Assembly (NCBI GenBank): GCA_914767715.1
Contig: OU612073.1
Coordinates: forward strand, 14,570,001 to 14,634,000
Reading direction: 5' to 3'
From: Membranipora membranacea
Taxonomy: Eukaryota; Bryozoa; Gymnolaemata; Cheilostomatida; Membraniporidae
DNA: 64,000 nt
The first letter of the stretch is position 1. The number at the start of each line of letters is the position of its first letter. The position numbers and the translations under genes are program-made. Positions 26,101 through 36,247 of the stretch are shown in pieces. The notes beneath the pieces are model-generated. The model was not told where the DNA came from and searched no databases. It saw only the letters and a program-made list of their open reading frames with translations.

Positions 26101-26440
26101 AATTAGTATTTTTACAAATATTTGATAAGCTTTTAGAAAATGTCAGACTCAAAACAATAAAGTCTCTCGTTAAAGTGTTAAAGATTTTAACCAAGAGATT
26201 ACACGGTGAGGAACTGTAGTCTCAATATCGGGATATACGTTATCGAATCACAAGACTAATATTACCTTGTAAGAGGGAGAATTCTTGTGTGAGGGCAGCC
26301 TTGAAGGCCAAATACTGTGATTCATTGAATCCCATCTCATCACTTGATGGCCACTCATCAGTGTTAGCAGCAGGCATCAGATCAGTAAACTTAGTCTCAC
26401 GTTTGTCACTGGAAGGCAGTGGCATGGCTCTGGGTTGCAA
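20178..26440 (-). pseudogene. Pseudogene B, helicase core exons
   Basis: The Q-motif exon (26440-26276) reads [19 protein letters not shown]. The next exon has Walker A GPPGTGKT (across 26276/26070) and motif Ia [15 protein letters not shown]. Exon 23221-23031 has the DEAA-type Walker B ([12 protein letters not shown]). Exon 22467-22250 has GDHKQLKPS and QHRMRPEI, but a one-base deletion separates the two frames. Exon 21655-21517 keeps ITIISMYKGQEL but is 16 bases shorter than in gene A and contains a TGA. Exon 20333-20178 keeps motifs V and VI intact ([17 protein letters not shown]). The catalytic motifs survive individually, so the decay looks recent or patchy. Confidence 0.8.
20740..21400 (+). 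mobile_element. Non-LTR retrotransposon endonuclease fragment
   Basis: Plus-strand frames read LLSVNCQSIHQR, then ENSEMIWAKLIL, then SIIIAGDFNYPGWDRG, and in another frame LDLVATN followed by VIPDVSNHNCVL. These are landmarks of an APE-type endonuclease domain (GDFN, the Asp-Leu block and the S-x-H block, here with Asn replacing Asp before His). Frameshifts and stops separate the pieces and no reverse transcriptase follows. It sits in a pseudogene B intron between exons 21655-21517 and 20333-20178, in opposite orientation to B. Confidence 0.7.
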
Positions 26441-28226
26441 CTGGAAGATTTATAATATAGTGCCAATTTTGAAGGGAGATAGACTATTCTGTCACTACAG
26501 TTTTGATAACAAATGAGTTAATGTTTTACCATTTCAGATTTTCATTCAAATATGACCCATTTTGAACCAGATGTAATGTAGGATTTGATATAATGAACAA
26601 ATAATTGTTATGCACCAGATTATAATGGTGAGCAAATTTTAGCGCTTCATTTATTTGGCTTAGGAAAATGTAATATTCTTTGTCTTTTTGGGTCACTACC
26701 ATCGATATACAAACCCAGGTTCCAGGTTTCCTTTTTCTGTTGGTCTTGATTCCTGATTTTATTTGACCAAATTTTTGGTGGCTGCATGCATATAAAGGGT
26801 TTGTAATTTGTGTGTGTTGTATAATTCTGATATGCTTACCTCACCAGTATCGAGCAAACGGGAACCAACAACCAATTCAATAACAAGTACCAAGAGTCTG
26901 TAGATCGCTAAGCACATGATGATACGCTTCATAGAATGCCTCGCTCTCGATGACAGTGAACGGTTTGTTGGTTGACATTATCTCTGTTTCTTGAAGCAAT
27001 GTAATGTGAATCACATCGTTCCAATGATCTCCCACAGCAACAACTGAGGAATGAAAAACATATTAGTCAACAACAGCCATTGCTACTCATAATTTATTAT
27101 GGAAACACATTCAATGTTTGACCAGTAAGGTATTTATTTGATCACAAATAAACCCATCAATCGTGGTATTCACTCTTGCAATTGATTTCCATACTAGTTA
27201 TTCGAAATTTGTTAGTTATATTTGTGACTGCTAACATCTAAAAATGTTCTGATTTTAGGGGTTTGGTACATTGCTTTTGTATAATATAAAATAACCCTCT
27301 GTGACATGTTTTGTCTCCAAAATGCTGCAGAATTCTTTTTCTATACCTTCCTCAGCTATTATCATGATATGTAGGCTGAATTTTAGAATTATCAAAGCTT
27401 GATTAGAGATGGTGTTTTATATTTTTTGGGCTTGTTGTTGCTACATATGGATATCAATTATCAAAGTTTACTATGTAAAACCACACGGTCAAGTCTACAA
27501 AAATCGGTTGTTTCAATAAACTGTTAAAACATATGTGGGAAGATAACATATGTTTTATTTGGTGTTTAAACAAATTTTTATTCTTTACGGTTTCATCTGA
27601 AAGTTTAATAATAAAATCCTGAAAATATGCAGTTACTTTCATCTTGGTCTATGCACAACCTTAGCAAATAGCAGCTGATCTTCGAATCCATCAGAAGAGA
27701 GACAGAGCAAAGACCCAAACTTGAGTGATTTAATACGCAGCCATTTTCCAGATGAGAATCTGGAATCTAACAGGTCAACTCTGCAACAAAATACCACCGG
27801 CAACTGTTGAACTGGAGTTTACATAGTTATACACACACGTATACAGCATAAGTCTCAAACATATATATCATTGTGTTAACAAAATCAAGGGTATCTATAA
27901 CGCTATTAATTCTTAGAGCTGGTATCAAAATAGTTGCACTCCATTTTTAAGTGAGTCAGAGCATCCTCTTGCGAGGACTGAGTTATTTTCTGCTCAGGTG
28001 TTTATGTCTTAGTCACTCTAGCCATTTGAGCGATCTCCGAACTATGAGAAGGACAACAAGGCCATACTTATGATTGTAAAGATTATGCAACACACTTACT
28101 GCAGTACATGCTTCACACCATCTTGGCAGATTGTTCCGATGAAATGAAAGTTGTTGAACACTTTGAAGTTTGATGTAAGCTTAGAGTATCTCTCTCTGAT
28201 CGACTTGACTCCATCTCTCATAACAT

Positions 28227-28793
28227 AACATTGTTACGGTCAAAATGCCCCATCATCCATTACTTTCAAAATTACTTTTAGACAATGCAGAGCACTATCT
28301 TTTTTCACATTTTTCCTATTTTCCTATTTCTGAGTTTTATTTATCAGTTTTGCACTTTTCGACTTCCACAGTTTATTACCAGGAGGGCTGAGGGCTCGCG
28401 CTCCTTTGCCTCAACTTCATACTCTACCAATGAAGATAAATTGTTAGCTTTTAAGAACCAGGGATGCCATAATCTCAATCTGAACTTTCTCTTGCTTACT
28501 TGAAAAGCATTATTCAAACGCAATTGAAGCTTGCAACAATGGGAGTTGCTGCTTCTTGCCAACAGAAAAACAATAGTCAAAGCTAGAAGGAATTGCTATT
28601 CCATCTGGAGTTAAATAAACCTAAACATGGTTAGCCTTGTATTGTACATAAATATACCACATGGCAGGTGTTTCCATAATGAGACAGATAAATCAGCCTA
28701 TCCCTATCACACTCGTCAGACTCATATCCTATGGCAACATCTTCATGTAAGTCTGCCTGTGTGTGTGATTTATAGACACATGGATCGCTATCA

Positions 28794-28805
<12 letters not shown>
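28227..28805 (-). repeat. Repeat block Y, copy 2
   Basis: This is the reverse complement of 9840-10477, including the open frame at 28580-28344 that starts MTIVFLLARSSNSH. Its far end (28227) is the exact point where the first exon of pseudogene B is cut off. The copy lacks about 55 bases relative to copy 1 near 28320-28330. Confidence 0.6.
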
Positions 28806-28825
<20 letters not shown>

Positions 28826-29237
28826 ATTGTTGCCTTTGTTCTTGTGGCAGCATAGAGAACTATATGAGGGTCAAGCGTAGGTGATGATTGGTCGAATACA
28901 AGCCATACATAATGGGCTCATAGTGGTAATAGGAACACTAGGGCGCTTTAAGTCACAGAGTGCAGGTCTTGTTTTCTTGGTGATATTGTCAACATGATAT
29001 TAAAATGACAGATGGTTACTTAGCAGCACCCAAAGGAATTCGGTACACTCGACCCTTTGAATCATCTCCCCATTCATACTGAAGTTGCTTGCAGGCGAAA
29101 CATGATGATTTTCCAAGTTGGAAATTTGTTCAGTCATAGACTTTTTAGCATTTGCTATCATATTATGATTTTCGTACCAGTTAGTAGCGTTATCAATTGC
29201 ATGCTGTAAATCTGATACAGCTGTACCAGTGCTGTTT
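28826..29237 (-). mobile_element. 5'-truncated family R retrotransposon inserted in a TA repeat
   Basis: This matches 10705-11115 in the same orientation and reads, on the minus strand, STGTAVSDLQHAIDNATNW. It is flanked on both sides by TA-rich microsatellite. In the left arm the corresponding TA tract (about 9829-9847) is uninterrupted, so this is a later insertion. The 5' end is truncated inside the reverse-transcriptase region, as is usual for target-primed reverse transcription. Confidence 0.65.
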
Positions 29238-29532
29238 ATATTATATATATATTTACACACGGCCATCTTTGTTGTTTCAAAAAATGATCTTGAAGGTGAA
29301 ATTGTTACAGCTTGTTTTTCAGCATTTCTTACGTTTTCCCTACAGGTGGCCATTTTTCCAACGAGGGGAATGCTGTGAAATTTTCCTATCATTGTTTTTG
29401 TTTATCTTTCAATAATATTTTATATATACTTTTATTGTCATTCTACATCATCTTTAGGAATGTTTTTCATGCAGTGACAGAACAAAAAAGAAAAAACTTA
29501 AGCGGAGAGAAAAAATACTCAAGTAACAAGAA

Positions 29533-32290
29533 TTAATAGGATATAAAGTGCTTTGATAGTTGTTGTTTAAAATGAGTGAGTTTGGTTGCTGAGCGTATCT
29601 GAATTGGTAAAGAGTTAAAAGTTGTAGTGATTTTTTGTCTTAATTGAACAGTGTGATAATGTAATAGGTATCTGTCTCTAAAAAAGGTTTTAGAGCTAGC
29701 TGGAATAAAGCCTTCCAAAAGAAAGTCAGGTGCAATCAAATGCAAAATTTGGAAACCAAAAATACAGGTGAAATGACCAGCAAGGAGAGGAAAAGGAATC
29801 AGACCAAGAGATGTATGTAAATCTCTTGTATGTATTAGATGATATGGTATGTGGCTGACATTTTCTATTAGGCGGAAAGCCCTCTTTTGGAGCAAGTATA
29901 TTCTTTCAAGAATATATTGTGGTGATAGGTTGCCATATATGCGGATGCCATATATCATATGACAAAAGACATACTGGAAATAAAAGTTACGAGATGATTT
30001 ACTATCTAGGAATGCCCTGCATTTCTGGAATAATGCCAAACTTTTGTTTATTTTGATGCAAATCTGGTCTACATGATCGTCCCATGTCAATGAGTCATTC
30101 AAAGTAAAACCAAGGAGTTTGGTATTGGCATTTCGGTTTAGTTTTTTATGGTTAATTTTTAGATCTAAATCTAGAGATGTGGCTCTATGAGAGGGTTGTA
30201 CAAGCATATAGTGAGATTTTTTTTATGTTTATCAACATCCTATTATTCCTACACCAACTTTCTATCAAGTGTAGATCAGTATCACATAAATCATTAAGTG
30301 TATCAAAGTTGTCAGATTTTGATACGAAAACTGTATCATCAGCGTAGGCAAATGCCTTGGAATGTAATGTGTAGGATAAAAGATCATTGACGTATATGAG
30401 GAATAAACTTGGTGCCAGAATTGAGCATTGGGGGACACCAATGTCTATTGGAAGAATTTTTGAACTTTTTGCACCTTGTTGTATAGCTACAAATTGTGTC
30501 CTATCTGTTAGGAAAGATTTTATGAGAGAGTGCAGTTTGCCCGTTATACCATACATTGTCAATTTTTTCAGAAGAATTTTATGGTTGACGCAGTCAAAAG
30601 CTTTTTTGAAATCCAAAAACATCATAGCAACAAAGTGACCATCTGATCTGGCTGACAAACAGTCAGAAATGAGTTTGTGTAGGGAATCAACACAGGAATA
30701 ACCTTCTCTAAATCCGCATTGTAATTTGTGAAGAAGTTTGTTTGTGGTGAGATATTTTTGAATTTGGTAATTCACATGTTTCTCAAAAATCTTAGATAGC
30801 ACAGGAAGTATTGATATAGGGCGATAATTAGATGGATCTTTGATATCTCCACCCTTATGAATAGGAATTACTCTTGCGGTTTTCCACTGTGAAGGAAATA
30901 CATCCTCTATTAATGCTCTATTGAACATGTCAGTTACAATGTCGCATATGTAAGGCCATGTTTTCTTCAAAACCTTAACAGATATACCATCATGACCAGT
31001 TGCTTTATTGTCAGAAATGTTTTTTAAGTATTTGAAACAAATTTCTGGAGTAAAGCGAGTCAATTGAGAAAACGTTTGGGTTGTCACTGGTCTAATCATG
31101 TTATATTCATGGGATTCAGGGATGTCTTTGGTTATGGATTTTGCAATCGATGTAAAGTGTCTGTTCAATTCATCAGGGGATAAACCACCGATATTGACCA
31201 TCGGTGAAATTTTAGTTTGATTGATTCCTAAAGCTTCCCAAACAGGTTTGGTGTTATTTTTGTTATTTTTAATTATATCTGAAATAACCGATTTTTTCTT
31301 CTTCTTAATCAAATTTGTAACATAATTGCGTTGAATTTTGTATTCTTCCCATTTGCCCTCTCTCTTCAATCTATCACGCAAAAGCATGTGTGATTTTACC
31401 TCATCATCTAACCATTTGGGCAGTTGAGCAGTTTTTACAAATCTTTTCTTGGTGATGACAAGTGTTTTGATTAATGAACTATAGGTGTCATTAAATCTTG
31501 CATACATACGGTCTACAGTATTCTCACACAATACATCATTAAAGTGACGACCTGAAAAAAGGTCACGTATATTCTGGTTTGTAAATTTGGAATAGTCATT
31601 GAATTCAAATGATGTTCTTTTTGCTTTTACTTTTAATGCGGAAAATAAAATTTGAATGAAAACTAAGTGATGATCCCTCATTCCATATTTTATAATTCCA
31701 CTCTCTGACATATCTGAGGGCAGATTTGTGTATATGTGATCGATCAGGGTGCTGGATGTTTCTGTAACTCTTGTTGGCTCCGAGATCAATTGACGGAAGG
31801 AAAAAGATTTAACAATATTCAACCACTTTCTGTTGCTTCTTTGTTCAAGGATGTTGATGTTGAAATCTCCAAGTATAATCATTTCATTATACAGTGAAAA
31901 AGCTTTTTCAAAGTATTCGTAAGCAAGATCATACCATGCGGACTTGGAGTTGGGAGGTCTGTATATAAATGAGACTAAACAACTTTTATTTGTACTTGGC
32001 TTTACTTTGATAGTTATAGACTCAGGCATGCTATTGTCAAAATCTGCAAGATGTTCGAATTGCACGGATTCATGTATGTAGACAATGAGACCACCACCGT
32101 AACCATATCCCCGATCTCTCCTAATCACCTGATAACCTGGCACCGCATAAATACCAACACCATCATGCTCATTCAAAAATGTTTCTGCTAATCCTAGAAT
32201 CGCGAATTTACGTTGATGCAAAATTGATTTTATCTCCTCTATTTTGCTGGTGATTCCACGGACATTCAAAAATGCAAATTCAGAATTCAT
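29533..32290 (-). CDS. Retrotransposon ORF2: endonuclease plus reverse transcriptase, frameshifted
   Basis: ORF2 starts at ATG 32290. Residues 1-225 form an APE-type endonuclease (LNVRGI, GLAETFLN, ILGDFNINI, MRDHHLVF). Residues about 430-680 form the reverse transcriptase (MMFLDFKKAFDCVNH, GVPQCSILAPS, FAYADDTVFVS). The usual PQG has become PQC, which may harm activity. An A8 run (T8 on the plus strand, 30217-30224) shifts the frame: this frame stops at 30185 and the next continues from about 30207 to 29533 with the C-terminal region (NTKLLGFTLNDSLTWDDHV, LLQKRAFRLIENV). Full length would be about 918 residues. Confidence 0.8.
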
Positions 32291-33828
32291 TATCTCATTT
32301 GCTCAAATTGACATTTAACACTTTGTGATTGGAGACAAATGCCATTTTTAATAGAAAAAAGAAAATCATCATGAGAATGGAACTTAATTTTGAACATTCT
32401 CATTGGTTTGCCCTCCTTAAAAATTCTTTCTGACGTAGCATGAGGGTAGAGCACTTTTATATCATTTATTACAGTGCTGTCCTCAGCATCTAGTGGGACA
32501 CCTTTCAACATACCCATATTTTCTGTCAGGGACCTCGGGTAGATTGTTTGGCGTATACTTGATCCACCAAATAGATCAGTGTTCCATTTGCGTAGGATGT
32601 TGTTTCTTGTTTCTTGGTGGTTGAACTGTATCATAATTTTGGGTTTGTTTGTATTGAAGTTATATCTGGTAACCTTTTCTATTATGATTGGCCCAAAGGT
32701 TTTGTTGAGGGTGCGTCTGATGGTATCTTGGTTAAAGTTGCTGTAGGTCATGGAGTCCTTCTTAATATCTATGACAAGATTGTCTATAGGGCGGAAACTG
32801 TTGTCTATTTTTTGTTCTTTTGGGGGTTGTGTTCTCATGCTGGTTCGATTGTTGTTGTTCGTTGAGGAAGTTGATGGCAGATTAAGTTGCTGATGATTAT
32901 AGTTAGCCCAGTGTTGTGCTGATGCTGTTTGATTGTTGGGAGAAACTTTGTCACGTGGTGAGGAATTTGAATTGCATTCCAATTTACTTGTTAGATGTTT
33001 GTTGATGCTGGTTTCAAGTTGGTCGAATTGATGTTGTATTTGATCGGTTATTGGTTGTTGGTCAACAAGTTTCTGTATTAAAGTGCTTTGTTGTTTAACT
33101 TTTTTTTCTAGCTCCTAGATTTTGCTCATCATGACGCTGATGAGGCTTTGGATATTGCTGCATGATTCACATGTGTTGCCTGATGTTCTTTGATGATTGT
33201 GAGAGCTGGTGCTTTCCATGGCAACTGATGTGCTAGAGCTTTGATTGGACGTGTAGCCGTTTTCCAGACTTGGTAGTTGAACTTCTGCCGCATTCATGCC
33301 TTGCTCGGATGTAATGAATTCTTTACATTTCTGTTGAATGGTGGCATTCAATACATTTATAGTATGTTCAGGAATGTCGTTGATAAGTTTAGTGTAGTGG
33401 TCAAGGAAAATATCTTTGTCCTTAATACCATCGACAAGTATGGTAGATGTTGTATTATAAAAGTTCGTAGTGTATAAAGATTTTTTTCCTTTCTTCTTGG
33501 TTTTAACTGTGACCACTACAGCGACTACAGTTGTTTTTGTTTGATCCCTGTTGGTCTGTAAAGAGGTGTAAAGTCCTTGCTCTTTTAACGAGGACTGGAA
33601 GTTAGCTTTGACAACCTCGTATGTTGCAGAATTGCACACCAGTACGATTTGAATGTTGTCAAGAGTACCTTTGATTTCGATGCTGTTGTCTTGAGTTGTT
33701 GAGTCCAGCTTTTTTTGAAGTGCTCTGAGTTTGTTTAAATAATACGGCATTTCTTTTTTGTTTTCTTGCTGATCGTCATCTTGGTCATCTCGCTTCCGCT
33801 TTTTAGAACTTAAAGCACTGTCTTCCAT
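32290..33828 (-). CDS. Retrotransposon ORF1 protein, interrupted by in-frame TAG
   Basis: ORF1 starts at ATG 33828 with MEDSALSSKKRKRDDQDDDQ, reads 237 codons to a TAG at 33117-33115, then remains open in the same frame for another 274 codons to a TAA at 32292-32290. The segment after the TAG reads ELEKKVKQQSTLIQKLVDQ, a probable coiled coil. Near the end are LKGVPLDAEDSTVI and an RRM-like or ORF1-type nucleic-acid-binding region. The part before the TAG is charged, then Ser-rich, with a CESC motif. The TAG could be a mutation of a Lys, Gln or Glu codon, or a readthrough site. The ORF1 stop overlaps the ORF2 start (TAATG). Confidence 0.75.
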
Positions 33829-34054
33829 ATGATATCCAGTGATTATTTACAATTTTTAATCAAGAGAGAGAGAAATTTTCACAAGCAGCTTGTCAGCACG
33901 ATGTCACGCACAACAATTAAATTTTTGATTGTAATTTAATGATTATGGTATTGTTCTCAAAACTCTGGTGCTTATATCAGAAATACGGTCCTGTTTGCAA
34001 GAGAAGCAAACAATTATCATCCATTAATAATCAGTAACAACGGAATTAGAAGGT

Positions 34055-34263
34055 CTTTGGCGAAGAGTTGCTATTTGCTCGCTATCTGGTCAGGTGTACT
34101 AATGTACTTAAGGCTACCGTTACGTCCTACCAAAGATGGTGGTGAAAGCAATATCACTGGACTGTTACCTGCTGCCAATACTGAGGAATAGCCTCCGTCT
34201 AAAAAGATGTGGTTCAACGATTCACAGCATTCTTCATTACACAAGAGTTCTCTCTCTTGCAAG
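34055..34263 (+). pseudogene. Decayed ZNFX1-like helicase Q-motif exon (arm C copy)
   Basis: This is the partner of 9323-9535. The plus strand reads EELLFARYLVR up to a GTGTAC donor at 34093, then PAANTEE, TAG (34189-34191), PPSKKMWFNDSQH, ending AAG|GTCAG at 34263. The shared TAG shows the exon was already dead before the inverted duplication. It faces gene C tail to tail. Confidence 0.65.
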
Positions 34264-35100
34264 GTCAGAAATTAAATGCTTTGTGTGGTGTCCTTGAGAG
34301 TTTCTGGTCTTAACTCTTGCTTTTAAGGCTCATATATTGAAAGCAATGTGACTCCGACAACCAGATCATTGTAAAAAGATCATTGTTAAAATCTAAAATT
34401 TCAAAGCGATGTGCAAGCAAGAGTTAAATAACTTCCAGTGAGCCCGCACCACAAGCAGATAAACAAAATCTCGAGAAAAAATTACATCCATCCAGATCTC
34501 AAAAAAATTTCCTGACATATTCACCTTTTGTTCTGGCAGAATGATTTTTTGGAGGGATAGTTATTAGTTGTCTTCTTTTTGTACAAGAAAAGACAAACAT
34601 TGAACCTACTCATGTCATATTCATATTTGACAGATTGGCTGCGGAATGAAATCTCTTACATTTCTAGCCGGCTGCATGCAATTGCACTGATCTCTCTGAA
34701 GTTGGGTCACAGCAAGACTGTCTTGACAGAGTTGACAAGCTTTGACCCCTCCCCCACCCCTCACCGAACAAAGCTTGTCAAGTCAGGCAAGGTCATAGCA
34801 TGTCAACAACTTATGTTGTCATTACAAATCAACTCTGAACTGTATATTTTGATTTTTCTAATATATAAAATATATTCAATCTCAAACAAACTGTATTTGT
34901 TATATAATTAGGGAGAATAAAAAATGTAAACTGTGAGGTATTGATTAGTGATCATGGGGAAAGTCTGAAAGTGATAGCCACACTTTGGGCAGCAGTGTCT
35001 GTTGGGGTTATCTTGCTGGCTTGTTTTAGTTTGATTCAGATATCGATGGATAGGGAGCCATCTTATGAAACTCAAGCTGATGCGCCAGGTGCACCCTCAA
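34264..35100. other. Non-coding 3' flank of gene C
   Basis: Reverse complement of 8497-9322. I see no exon or RNA gene. Confidence 0.5.
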
Positions 35101-35106
35101 TTTATT
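35101..35106 (-). terminator. Candidate polyadenylation signal of gene C
   Basis: AATAAA on the minus strand overlaps the TAA stop (35104-35102). It is the same site as 8491-8496 in the left arm. A downstream signal may be used instead. Confidence 0.4.
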
Positions 35107-36247
35107 TTGCATCTGAATCTTTAGACACCGCATCCAGTACATTCCAAAGTGTATCTTCAACATCGGCTGTGTGTTGTGAGTTTGCCAGCTGTGCTGTAAT
35201 AGTCTCATACTGGTGGTCATCTGCTTCTTTCGCTGACACCTCTTGTTCAAGCTTTGACTGGATGGCTTGATCAAGTTTTTCTTCATATGTCAGCTTTTCT
35301 ATGATTGTGTCCTGCTCATGTTCATCTGAACTTTTGTTTACCTCCTCTTCTACATGCATTGAAAGATCGATCATTTCATCGGGTTTTTGTGAAGAACTAA
35401 CCATCTCTCCTATAATAATGTCCTTCTCAGTATACACTGATTCCATTTCATCAAACTCAACCATTTCCACTGTGGACCTCAACTGGGAAATGCCTCGGGC
35501 AACACTTTGTGCTAAATTTGACTCTGCAGAAAACTCTGATTGTTCGCCAATGTGATCTATGTCTGCAGCGGTTTGCTTGGTAACGTGAATCTCTGCTTCC
35601 ATTGACTCTGCATATTCGGAAGTTGAATCTGAATTTATGTCTGCCAACTCTCCTTCCTCAAGAATGACCATCCCTTCATTGGGCACAGGAATAGTTGAAC
35701 ATCCTTCCAGTATCTCGCTGCTATCATATGGGTTTATTTGCATCCCAGTGTTGAATGATTGTTCCAGGTGTGCACTCTTTGACAGTGTACAACTGCCAAC
35801 ACTGTCTGCTGCTTCAGCCTCATATAGTGGTCCCTCATCTTTGTGTTCTTCAGATTGAGCGGCATTGTGATTTTCAGCAACAGATTGAATATTGCTTATG
35901 CGAGATGCCGATCCATCATCTTCAGTAAGGCGGGGTATTTTGGCATCAGGTTTTTCCTTAGCTCTTTGAATTCTCTGATTTATCTTGTCTATGATTGGTA
36001 TAGCGTTGGTAGAAATAGGTTTATCTTCAGCTGATTTTCGCTTTCTGTTATGATGAGCAATTTTTTGCTGTTTTTCTTCCATTTTACGTTTTGAGCGCAG
36101 TTTCCAGTTGATTTTGAATTTGTCTATTCTGTTGGCTGATAGATATCGTTTTGGGTTGAGAACTGGATGTTTGCATTTTGGGAACGGGCAACATACAACT
36201 TTGTTTAGCCCTGATGGATTGGCGACGGATTTCTTCATAATTGTTAC
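35102..36247 (-). CDS. znfx1-like: Gene C terminal exon: Cys patch, basic helix, acidic tail
   Basis: The exon opens [20 protein letters not shown] and PFPKCKHPV, then a basic helix ([19 protein letters not shown]) and about 300 acidic, Ser/Thr-rich residues ending SKDSDAK. It has a single copy of the segment that is duplicated in gene A, and the full-length frame where A is shifted ([20 protein letters not shown]). No domain is recognised in the tail. Confidence 0.8.
   Translation of the reverse strand, partial: VTIMKKSVANPSGLNKVVCCPFPKCKHPVLNPKRYLSANRIDKFKINWKLRSKRKMEEKQQKIAHHNRKRKSAEDKPISTNAIPIIDKINQRIQRAKEKPDAKIPRLTEDDGSASRISNIQSVAENHNAAQSEEHKDEGPLYEAEAADSVGSCTLSKSAHLEQSFNTGMQINPYDSSEILEGCSTIPVPNEGMVILEEGELADINSDSTSEYAESMEAEIHVTKQTAADIDHIGEQSEFSAESNLAQSVARGISQLRSTVEMVEFDEMESVYTEKDIIIGEMVSSSQKPDEMIDLSMHVEEEVNKSSDEHEQDTIIEKLTYEEKLDQAIQSKLEQEVSAKEADDHQYETITAQLANSQHTADVEDTLWNVLDAVSKDSDAK

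Larger units (their letters stand above)
13631..28226 (-). pseudogene. ZNFX1-like gene B, 5'-truncated and decayed
   Basis: About 27 exons can be traced in family order: 28226-28100 (cut at its 5' side), about 27780-27667, 27043-26840, 26440-26276, 26070-25882, 25628-25489, 25378-25114, about 24529-24450, about 24220-24120, 23745-23635, 23221-23031, 22467-22250, 21897-21786, 21655-21517, 20333-20178, 19917-19783, 19495-19358, 18973-18808, 18537-18367, 17799-17692, 17069-16974, a doubtful one near 16736-16670, 16056-15964, 15814-15683, 15183-14990, 14536-14359 and 14137-13631. Splice sites are largely kept. Lesions include an in-frame TGA at 26877-26879, a one-base deletion near 22433, a 16-base shortening plus TGA in 21517-21655, two frameshifts in 14359-14536 and a TGA at 14108-14110. 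Everything upstream of the first traced exon is missing. Consensus indel errors could explain some of the lesions but not all. Confidence 0.8.
29417..33925 (-). mobile_element. Nearly full-length non-LTR retrotransposon (CR1/L2-like, Jockey superfamily)
   Basis: The element has a 5' leader of about 100 bases, ORF1 (33828-32290), ORF2 (32290-29533) and a short 3' end with AATAAAAG before the terminus at 29417. Its insertion site is defined by the left arm: the flanks CTTTCAATAAT (to 29416) and TGATTGTAAT (from 33926) are adjacent around 9656-9670 there. No clear target-site duplication is visible and about six target bases appear lost. The 3' terminal motif ATATATACTTTTATTG (plus strand) recurs at 63578-63593 in a related copy. 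Clade assignment rests on domain order and motif feel only. Confidence 0.85.
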
